Source: CAG-390 sp045546615 (GTDB lineage: Bacteria > Bacillota > Clostridia > Oscillospirales > CAG-272). Taken from it: DNA of 40,552 nucleotides. Positions 7,190 through 13,748 of the stretch are shown piece by piece (positions within the stretch are counted from its first letter, which is position 1; each line of letters starts with the position of its first letter). The translations under genes were made by a program, and so were the position numbers. The stretch is from the NCBI GenBank assembly GCA_045546615.1, contig JAZQDD010000009.1, positions 1 through 40,552 on the forward strand, read 5' to 3'. The notes beneath the pieces were generated by a model. It saw only the letters and a list, made by a program, of their open reading frames with translations, made no database searches and had not been told where the DNA came from.

Positions 7190-8440
7190 ATGGATACTAT
7201 TTTAGGTTGGATAGGCAGTCTGCTCGGTATTCTCGACCTCGGAACGGGTAACTATCTCATTTCCCTTCTGATGTTCGCGGTAATTCTTGAGATATGCCTT
7301 CTCCCTATCAGCATCAAACAGCACAAAAACACCATTAAACAGGCAACTCTCCGCCCCAAGGAAATGGCTATCCGCAAAAAGTACGCGGGCCGTAACGACC
7401 AAGCTACACAGCAAAAGGTCACCATGGAGATTCAGGAGATGTACCAGAAGGAGCATTACAGTCCCTTTGGCGGATGCTTGCCCCTCCTTATCCAGATGCC
7501 TGTACTCATCGCACTTTATCAGGTAGTTATCAACCCCCTCAGATACGTTATGCACTTGGGTGCTGACCTTATCAGCGCCGTTGACTCATTTTCAAAATGG
7601 ATAGGTCTTGCCGACCTTCACGGCACTATTGACCTTGTCAACTACATTTCAAAGGGACAGATCACATCAGAGGGCTTTAAAAACTATATCTCAAACCCCG
7701 AAATTTTCGAGCAAGTCAAAAAATTCTTTGTTGAGGGAAGCACCGCGACCGCAGACGGTCTGGTTGCCGAATTTGAGTCCGCATTCTCCAACGTCGAGGC
7801 TCTCTCCACCTTCAACATTGGCTCTGTAAACCTTGCTCTCGCGCCCTCAAGCGAGGGATTCGGCTGGCTCATGCTCATCCCGGTGCTGACCTTCATCGTT
7901 TACTTTGCAAGCATGAAGATCAACCGTAAGCTCACCTACCAGCCCACACAGCCCGAGGGCGGACAGGTCGGTTGCTCCAACAACGTAATGGATATCACCA
8001 TGCCCTTGATGAGCGTTTTCATCTCGTTCAGTATGTCGGGCGTAGTTGGCGTTTACTGGATCTTCAAGAGCATACTCGGAAGCATCAAGCAATTCTTTAT
8101 GGTCAAGGCTCTGCCCTACCCCACCTTTACCGAGGCGGACTACAAGGCGGCTGAAAAGGAATACGCGGGCAAGCCATCCAAAAAGGCTAACCCCAAGTAC
8201 AGCATCGAGGCAACGCGCAACAATCCCAAATCCCTGTTCCACATGGATGAAGAGGATTACGATCCCAATCTGACCGTTCGCACCCCCGAGGAAAAGAACG
8301 TCACCGAAAAGAGTCCCGCTTACGCCGCACCCATAAAGGACGAGAGCGACAAGCCCGCGCCCAAGAAGGCAAAAAAGGATAAAGCGGAGACCGAAAATGC
8401 CAACGTCGAGAATGACGGCGGCGACAGCGCAGACCAATAA
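7190..8440 (+). CDS. yidC: membrane protein insertase YidC (Oxa1 family, SpoIIIJ type)
   Basis: YidC inserts proteins into the cytoplasmic membrane, alone or with SecYEG. The Gram-positive form lacks the large periplasmic domain, as here. In 416 residues the Oxa1 core is visible: a first helix with LMFAVILEICLLPISI, a basic cytoplasmic hairpin (KQHKNTIKQATLRPKEM...), the motif YSPFGGCLPLLIQMPVLIAL, then helices around 220-245 and 270-300. A loop of about 90 residues sits between helices two and three. The C-terminal tail from about 330 is highly charged and ends in Lys/Glu runs, which in this family can contact ribosomes. In spore formers the homologue SpoIIIJ is needed during sporulation. 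The ribosome site is poor. Confidence 0.96.
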   Translation: MDTILGWIGSLLGILDLGTGNYLISLLMFAVILEICLLPISIKQHKNTIKQATLRPKEMAIRKKYAGRNDQATQQKVTMEIQEMYQKEHYSPFGGCLPLLIQMPVLIALYQVVINPLRYVMHLGADLISAVDSFSKWIGLADLHGTIDLVNYISKGQITSEGFKNYISNPEIFEQVKKFFVEGSTATADGLVAEFESAFSNVEALSTFNIGSVNLALAPSSEGFGWLMLIPVLTFIVYFASMKINRKLTYQPTQPEGGQVGCSNNVMDITMPLMSVFISFSMSGVVGVYWIFKSILGSIKQFFMVKALPYPTFTEADYKAAEKEYAGKPSKKANPKYSIEATRNNPKSLFHMDEEDYDPNLTVRTPEEKNVTEKSPAYAAPIKDESDKPAPKKAKKDKAETENANVENDGGDSADQ

Positions 8441-8462
8441 TTTCTCACAAAGAGGTTTTAAC

Positions 8463-9098
8463 GTGAAAAAAGAGATCACAATCAAAGCAAAAACGGTTGA
8501 GGAAGCTCTTGCCGAGGCTGCAAGCCAGCTTGGCGTTCCCGCCGACCAGCTTGAATATACCGTAATTTCCGAGGCTCGCCGCGGCTTTCTCGGCATCGGT
8601 GCTACCGACGCGGAGATAAACGCAAGCTACACCCCCAAGGGTGAGAAAAACGCCATCGGATTTATCAAGACCATCGTCGAGGATATGCAGCTCGATGCAA
8701 CCGTTACCTCGCGCGAGGGCAGCAACGACGACCTTCTCATCGAGGTCAACGGCGAAAACGCAGGCATCCTTATCGGTCACCACGGTGACACGCTTGACGC
8801 TCTGCAGTATCTTGCAAACCTTGCCGCCAACCGCCGCGAAGAGGGCGAGAAGCGCGAGTACACGAGAGTTACCCTTGACGTTGAGGGTTACCGCGCAAGA
8901 CGCGAGGAAACCCTCCGCGAGCTTGCACGCAAGAACTCCGCGCGTGTTCTCAAGTACAAGAGAAGCATCATGCTTGAGCCGATGAACCCCTACGAGCGCC
9001 GTATCATCCACTCCGAGGTACAGAACATCGAGGGTGTTTCCACTAACTCCATCGGCAGCGAGAATAATCGCAGAATCGTTATCTACATTGATAATTAA
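8463..9098 (+). CDS. khpB: RNA-binding protein KhpB (Jag/SpoIIIJ-associated)
   Basis: KhpB (Jag/EloR) is a cytosolic RNA-binding protein linked in Firmicutes to cell elongation and peptidoglycan control. I use the GTG at 8463, seven bases after AAAGAGG, giving 211 residues. Domains in order are Jag_N (about 1-52, with EARRGFLGIGATDAEI), a KH domain (about 75-145, loop IGHHGDTLDALQYL) and R3H (about 150-211, with NPYERRIIHSEVQ and a final RRIVIY). An open frame upstream to 8397 overlaps yidC and is less likely. It is the last gene of the cluster and ends at a strong terminator. The partner KhpA is not in the window. Confidence 0.95.
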   Translation: MKKEITIKAKTVEEALAEAASQLGVPADQLEYTVISEARRGFLGIGATDAEINASYTPKGEKNAIGFIKTIVEDMQLDATVTSREGSNDDLLIEVNGENAGILIGHHGDTLDALQYLANLAANRREEGEKREYTRVTLDVEGYRARREETLRELARKNSARVLKYKRSIMLEPMNPYERRIIHSEVQNIEGVSTNSIGSENNRRIVIYIDN

Positions 9099-9100
9099 AC

Positions 9101-9128
9101 AAAAAAAGCGGCGCAAGCCGCTTTTTTT
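9101..9128. terminator. terminator of the rpmH-khpB cluster
   Basis: AAAAAAAGCGGC (9101-9112), loop GCAA, GCCGCTTTTTTT (9117-9128) is a perfect inverted repeat with T runs on both strands. It lies three bases after the khpB stop. It also forms the left border of repeat array B. Confidence 0.9.
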
Positions 9129-9347
9129 GGTGAATTTGCGCCGTTGGCAAAGGCAAAAAGCATTATATAAATTAAAAGAGGAAGAAACGCGAGTTTCTTC
9201 CTCTTTTTTCCTTCATGTTTGCCAACGGCAAACACATCATTCATCATACGCGAAGCGTATATCATATTTGCCGAAAGGCAAATATATCATTTGAAATCCA
9301 TTCCTTGCGGAATGGATTTCACTAAAAACGGCGCTTTACGCCGTTTT
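9129..9347. repeat. micro-hairpin array B (composite repeat element)
   Basis: This fills most of the 371-base gap between khpB and spoIIE. A degenerate core (GGCAAAAAGCATT near 9151-9163) leads to a long terminator-like hairpin at 9174-9207 (15-bp stem, loop GCGA) and the boundary TTTTTTCCTT. Small hairpins follow at 9217-9233 (loop AAC), 9246-9260 (loop GAA), 9266-9283 (loop GAAA), 9293-9320 (12-bp stem, loop TTGC) and 9325-9347. Linkers are ACATCATTCATCAT and ATATCAT (9259 and 9284). The fourth hairpin carries an ATTTCAC-like junction, so two linker types meet here. Confidence 0.82.
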
Positions 9348-9358
9348 TTTGCTCTCTT

Positions 9359-9365
9359 GGTCGAA
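9359..9365 (+). promoter_or_regulatory. possible Spo0A box upstream of spoIIE
   Basis: GGTCGAA differs by one base from the Spo0A box TGNCGAA and lies about 105 bases above the spoIIE ATG. In B. subtilis spoIIE is activated by Spo0A with sigma-A. A possible -10 is TATCAT (9419-9424), but no good -35 pairs with it. A one-mismatch 7-mer is weak evidence. Confidence 0.25.
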
Positions 9366-9469
9366 TGATTTTTTCGCGTGCATGACTTATATCGCACTTT
9401 TTCGCCGTTTGGCTGTGTTATCATCTAAAAAAACACATGCCGCGTCTTGCGGTGGAAAGGAAGTATAAA

Positions 9470-11884
9470 ATGAACAATGAAAATTCAAGCGGCGAGGGAC
9501 GCGCTTCCGATCGGGGAGGGCTGAAAAATACCGCTGAAAAGGCGGGCACACTTCTTCGGCGCGGGGGTGCGCTCGCTATGGAGTGGGTGCGTGCCGTCGG
9601 AGAGAGGGTGGCTCTCGCGGGGAGCGAAGCGCCCCTCGGAATGCTGCGCGGACTCGGTTTTTGCGCACTTGCCTTTTTACTCGGCGGGGCAAAACTGCTT
9701 TTCGGCACAACGCCTCTTGGCATTGCGTTGCTTTGCGCGTCAAGCTCTTACATACCTTTTATTTTACTCGGGCTTGTGGCAAGTGCGCTGACGCTTGAGA
9801 GCAGCGGAATAATGATAGCGGTCTACACGGTGGCGCTGGGGCTTCGCCTTATCGCACGCGCCATTATCGACCCGCCGATCGACGGCGAGCGTGCTTCACC
9901 GCTGTTTCGCGAGGGGCTGTATCTCCGAATGGCAACGGCGGCGGTCTCGGCGTTTGCCGTTGGGCTTTACGCCGTTATCGCGGGCGGATTTTACTTTTAC
10001 GACCTCTGGGGCGCGATATTTTCAATGAGCATCGCTCCCGTGGCGGTCATCGTTTATTCCTCACTTTTCGGTGCGGTGGAGATAGCGCCCGAGCGCGAGA
10101 GCGTCCGAGGCAAGTATTTTTATTCGATTTGCTATTACGCTGTGCTGTTTTCCTTGTCGATATCCTTGCGCGGTGTCAGCTTTTTCGGTTTTTCAGCCGT
10201 CCACGGGGCGGTTTCGGCTTGTACGCTCTTCGCCCTGAAGCAAAGGGGGCGGCTTGGCGCGGTCATTGCGGGTGCGGTCTGCGGTCTTTCGGCGGGTATC
10301 TCGTGGTCGCCGCTCTATGCGCTGGGGGGGCTTACCGCCTCTGCCCTTATCGGCGTCTCTCCGCTTGCGGCGGCAACGTCGGGGCTTGTTTGCGGTACGG
10401 TCTATTGCCTGTTTTTCGGCACGGCGCAGGACTTTGTTTCGACCTTCCCCGCCCAGCTTGCGGGGCTTTGCGCCTTTTGCGCGTGGGGAATGATAAGCCA
10501 ACGTTTTTCCGTTTGTACTTCTGCGCAGGCGATTAGCGAGAGCGAGGGCGACGGTGAGCTTCGGTTGCGGTTAAAGGCGCTTTCGGACGGCTACGGCGAG
10601 CTTGCGCGTGATTTTTCGCGCCTTGCCGAGTACGGCAGATACCCGAGCTTTGGGGAGCTACGCGCTTCCTGCGACCGCGCGTGCGATTCCTACTGCCCCG
10701 ATTGCGAGAACAAAAAGCTCTGTTGGGAGCTTGAATATTCCTCAACTGTAAAGATAATAAATTCTATTTGCCGCGGCGGAGTCAACGGCGAGGTGCCGAG
10801 CGTGGAAATGCTACCCGAATATATGCGGCGGCGATGCGGTAAATTGGGGCGGATACTTGGTATCGTTGCGGACGACTACCGCGCGATGTGCGCGCGCGGT
10901 ACGGACGAGCTTTCCGCCTTCGCCTCGGAGTACAAGGTCATATCCGCCGTGCTTGAGAGCGCACTTGAGGAAAGTGCCGCCGAAAATGCCTATTGCGAGG
11001 CGGAAAGTGAGGCGGCACGGCGCGTTATGCGCCGTTTTGGTGTTGGTTTTTCCTCGCTTGCCGTACGCGGCACGCGCCACAAGCGCATAAGCGCCGAGGG
11101 CATTGACCTCTCTCGTGCGAGCTGCAGGATGGGGGAGCTTCGTTCCGAGCTTGAGACTGCCGTCGGGTGCGCCCTTGCCCCCGCAACGCTCACGCCGCAC
11201 ACAGCGCAGGGCGCGGGCATTGAGTTTTCGGCGCGGCGGCGCTTTTCCGTCGGCTACGGCGCGGCGCGTTCCGCCGCCGACGGCGACGGCTCGTGCGGTG
11301 ACAGGGTTTGCCGTGCCGAGCGCGAGGACGGGCGTTTTTACGCTTTGCTGTGCGACGGAATGGGTACGGGCTACGACGCTTCGATGGCATCGGGCAAATG
11401 CGGACTTTTCCTGCGGCGAATGCTCGCGGCGGGGATGAGCGCACCGCACGCGCTCGAGGCGGTCAATACCATACTGCGCACCGCAAAGGCGGAATGCTCC
11501 GTCAGCCTTGACCTTATCTGCATCGACACCGTCTCGGGCGAGGCGTCGCTTTATAAAAGCGGCGCGGCGCCCACTTACCTGCGCCGTAACGGAAAGGTCT
11601 TTCCCATCGACGCACCCGGCGTGCCGATAGGAATTCTTTCCGAGCCCGAGCTTACTCGGAGCGATTTTACCGTTCAGGCGGGCGACCTCATCGTGCTTTC
11701 CTCGGACGGCGTTGATGCGGACGGCAGTATTGCCGAGGGCAAGAGCGTGTGGCTGTTTGACGTTATCGAGTCAGACCTCCCCGAGGGCGAGATGGCAACG
11801 AGCGCGGTGCGAGCCGCGCGCCAATCGGGAAGCAAGGACGATATTTCGGTAATTGTCCTGAAAATAACGGAAGCATCGGAATAA
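9470..11884 (+). CDS. spoIIE: stage II sporulation protein E (SpoIIE phosphatase)
   Basis: SpoIIE is a membrane-bound PP2C-type phosphatase. It dephosphorylates SpoIIAA in the forespore, releasing sigma-F, and takes part in polar septation. From the ATG at 9470 (ribosome site GGAAAGGAAG) it has 804 residues, close to the usual 800-830. Order of parts: basic N-terminus (1-55); about ten membrane helices (56-345); a regulatory region with a cysteine cluster CDRACDSYCPDCENKKLCWE (401-420), also seen in relatives; and a PP2C domain (about 590-800) with metal-site aspartates in LCDGMGTG (Asp629), SSDGV (Asp746) and KDDIS (Asp790 or 791). It is monocistronic. Its presence marks the organism as from a sporulating lineage. 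Confidence 0.95.
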   Translation: MNNENSSGEGRASDRGGLKNTAEKAGTLLRRGGALAMEWVRAVGERVALAGSEAPLGMLRGLGFCALAFLLGGAKLLFGTTPLGIALLCASSSYIPFILLGLVASALTLESSGIMIAVYTVALGLRLIARAIIDPPIDGERASPLFREGLYLRMATAAVSAFAVGLYAVIAGGFYFYDLWGAIFSMSIAPVAVIVYSSLFGAVEIAPERESVRGKYFYSICYYAVLFSLSISLRGVSFFGFSAVHGAVSACTLFALKQRGRLGAVIAGAVCGLSAGISWSPLYALGGLTASALIGVSPLAAATSGLVCGTVYCLFFGTAQDFVSTFPAQLAGLCAFCAWGMISQRFSVCTSAQAISESEGDGELRLRLKALSDGYGELARDFSRLAEYGRYPSFGELRASCDRACDSYCPDCENKKLCWELEYSSTVKIINSICRGGVNGEVPSVEMLPEYMRRRCGKLGRILGIVADDYRAMCARGTDELSAFASEYKVISAVLESALEESAAENAYCEAESEAARRVMRRFGVGFSSLAVRGTRHKRISAEGIDLSRASCRMGELRSELETAVGCALAPATLTPHTAQGAGIEFSARRRFSVGYGAARSAADGDGSCGDRVCRAEREDGRFYALLCDGMGTGYDASMASGKCGLFLRRMLAAGMSAPHALEAVNTILRTAKAECSVSLDLICIDTVSGEASLYKSGAAPTYLRRNGKVFPIDAPGVPIGILSEPELTRSDFTVQAGDLIVLSSDGVDADGSIAEGKSVWLFDVIESDLPEGEMATSAVRAARQSGSKDDISVIVLKITEASE

Positions 11885-11931
11885 AATCATAAAATAAAGC
11901 AAAATTTGTCGTAAAAAAATCTTACTTTGAC

Positions 11932-11960
11932 TTGAAAGAAGGGGCAGAATGTAGTATTAT
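11932..11960 (+). promoter_or_regulatory. likely promoter of the PHP/ThuA gene pair
   Basis: TTGAAA (11932-11937), a 17-base spacer and TATTAT (11955-11960), about 33 bases above the GTG start. An overlapping TATAAT at 11958-11963 gives a 20-base spacer. No spoIIE terminator is evident in the 108-base gap, so read-through is possible. Confidence 0.5.
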
Positions 11961-11992
11961 AATAATGAAATAAAAATAAAGAGGATTTTTTC

Positions 11993-12688
11993 GTGAACTA
12001 CAAGACCGAGCTGCATTGCCATTGCAACATCGTGTCCGTTTGCTCCCAAGAACCGCCCGAGGAGCTGGCGGAGCAGTATATAGCGGCGGGCTACGATTCG
12101 CTCGTCATTACCGACCACCTTTCCCGCTTTACGTTTTTGGAGAGCAGCGCGGGGGATATCTCGGATGCGGACTGGCAGGAAAAGATAGATTACTTCCTTT
12201 GCGGTTACGAGCGCGTACGCCGCGCGGCGCAGGGAAGGATGAACGTGATTCTCGGCGTTGAGCTGAGGCTGAATAAAACGGAGAGTGATTACCTTCTCTA
12301 CGGCATTGACGAGGCGTTTTTGCGCTCGCACCCCGATATGATGGATATGCGCCTTCGTGAGATATCCGCGCTCGTGCGCGAGGCGGGGGGACTTTTCGTG
12401 CAGGCGCACCCCTTCCGCAACTATATTACCGTTTCCGACCCAGAATTGCTGGATGGCATCGAGGTGTGCAATCTCAACGCCCGCCACGACAGCCGAAACG
12501 ATATTGCGGCGCTCTGGGCGGAGAAATTTTCGCTGATACCCACGTCTGGCGGCGATTATCACAGACACGGCGATATTGAAAATGGCGGCGGTATAATTAC
12601 CGACGTTGAAATAAAAAACGGTGCGCAGCTCGTCAGCGTGCTTCGCTCGGGAAACTATAAAATAATTTGTCCTGCGGGAGAAAGGTAA
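11993..12688 (+). CDS. PHP-domain metal-dependent hydrolase
   Basis: This is a cytosolic PHP-superfamily protein, probably a phosphoesterase or related metallohydrolase. The 231-residue frame begins at a GTG eight bases after AAAGAGG. Metal-binding motifs are in order: TELHCHCNIVSVCS (His-Cys-His replaces the usual HxH spacing partners), ITDHLS, GVEL, VQAHPFRN and SGGDYHRHGD. These match stand-alone PHP proteins rather than DNA polymerase or histidinol phosphatase, but the substrate cannot be read from sequence. It precedes a ThuA-like gene by six bases, so the pair is co-transcribed. Confidence 0.85.
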   Translation: MNYKTELHCHCNIVSVCSQEPPEELAEQYIAAGYDSLVITDHLSRFTFLESSAGDISDADWQEKIDYFLCGYERVRRAAQGRMNVILGVELRLNKTESDYLLYGIDEAFLRSHPDMMDMRLREISALVREAGGLFVQAHPFRNYITVSDPELLDGIEVCNLNARHDSRNDIAALWAEKFSLIPTSGGDYHRHGDIENGGGIITDVEIKNGAQLVSVLRSGNYKIICPAGER

Positions 12689-12694
12689 AATAAA

Positions 12695-13489
12695 ATGGAA
12701 AAAAAGATTCGCGTAACAGTATGGAACGAAAACGTTCACGAAAAGACAGACCCCAAGGTTCTTGAGGTATATCCAAAGGGACTTCACGGCACTATTGCCG
12801 CATTTCTCGGACAAGATGCGGATATCGAGGTTCGCACCGCAACGCTTGATATGGAAGCACAGGGACTTCCCGACGATGTGCTGGAGAGCACCGACGTTCT
12901 CGTTTGGTGGGGACACGCCGCGCATGACAAGGTTGACGACGAGCTTGTTGAAAAGATAAGAAGCCGCGTTTACCTTGGTAAAATGGGCTTTGTTGCTCTG
13001 CACTCCGCCCACCACTCCAAGCCCTTCAAGGCTATTCTCGGAACTAAGGGAAATCTCACTTGGGGACGCGAGCAGAAGGAAATTATGTGGACTCTTATGC
13101 CCAACCACCCCATCGCGGCAGGCGTTCCGACGAGCTTCCCCATCGCAGAGGAGGAGCTTTATGCCGAGCCGTTTACGGTAAGCCAGCCCCACGAGATAGT
13201 TTTCGGAAGCTGGTATGAGGACGGTTACATTTTCCGTGCGGGAATGACCTTCCTTCGCGACGCGGGCAAGATATTCTACTTCCAGCCCGGTCACGAGACC
13301 TGCCCCTCGTTCCACAACGAGCACGTGCAAAGAGTAATCATAAACGCCGTTCATTGGGTTGCTCCCACTCTGACGACGGACGTTTACGATTTCAGCCCCT
13401 GCTCCTCTCGCTCCTACGACGAGAGAAAGGCGCGCGGCGAGGACGTAAGCCGCAACGCGCGTTGCCCGCTGGCGGATTTCAATAAATGA
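12695..13489 (+). CDS. ThuA-like domain protein
   Basis: This 264-residue protein belongs to the ThuA family, a glutamine-amidotransferase-like fold named for trehalose utilisation in rhizobia; biochemical roles are mostly unknown. Family features are the N-terminal strand RVTVWNENVHE, LVWWGHAAHDKV (about 69-80), FVALHSAHHSKPF with the conserved His, the tail segment GKIFYFQPGHETCPSF, and VQRVIINAVHWVAP. The ribosome site is GAGAAAGG. It has no signal peptide. It shares a transcript with the PHP gene. The TGA stop at 13487-13489 runs directly into low-complexity TGAATAATGAA-type repeats of the array C element. Confidence 0.88.
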   Translation: MEKKIRVTVWNENVHEKTDPKVLEVYPKGLHGTIAAFLGQDADIEVRTATLDMEAQGLPDDVLESTDVLVWWGHAAHDKVDDELVEKIRSRVYLGKMGFVALHSAHHSKPFKAILGTKGNLTWGREQKEIMWTLMPNHPIAAGVPTSFPIAEEELYAEPFTVSQPHEIVFGSWYEDGYIFRAGMTFLRDAGKIFYFQPGHETCPSFHNEHVQRVIINAVHWVAPTLTTDVYDFSPCSSRSYDERKARGEDVSRNARCPLADFNK

Positions 13490-13748
13490 ATAATGAATAT
13501 TGAATAATGAAAAATGAATAATTACGGTGGCTTTTTGCGAAGCAAAAAGCTATTAAAAAAAGAGGAAGAAACGCGAGTTTCTTCCGCTTTTGCTTTTATA
13601 ATTTGTTTTTTGCCAAAGCAAAAAGCTTCTTAAACATTTTGCGAAAGCAAAATATTTCACATTTGCCGATAGGCAAATATTTCACACGGCGAAGCCGTAT
13701 TTCACCCGACGAAGTCGGATTTCACCGGAAAACGCTATTGCGTTTTCC
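13490..13748. repeat. micro-hairpin array C between convergent genes
   Basis: The left arm (13490-13520) is a hairpin-free TGAATAATGAATATTG-type repeat starting at the ThuA-like stop. The core begins GGTGGCTTTTTGC-GAA-GCAAAAAGC (about 13527-13550), followed by a long hairpin with a GAGGAAGAAAC/GTTTCTTCC stem (about 13561-13590). The right arm has hairpins at about 13637-13653, 13661-13678, 13686-13698, 13706-13718 and 13727-13748, joined by ATTTCAC at 13654, 13679, 13699 and 13719. The last hairpin (loop CTATTG) contains the stop codon and final codons of the sulfatase gene on the minus strand. Confidence 0.85.

Noticed and set aside
9174..9207. Long hairpin of array B as a terminator of khpB
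   Set aside because: khpB already ends at the strong terminator 9101-9128. This hairpin recurs at the same place in cores C and E with different stems, so it belongs to the repeat element, though it could still stop transcription.
11957..13354. 465-residue frame antisense to the PHP and ThuA-like genes
   Set aside because: It spans two well-supported genes on the other strand and has no family features. It reflects codon bias of GC-rich genes.
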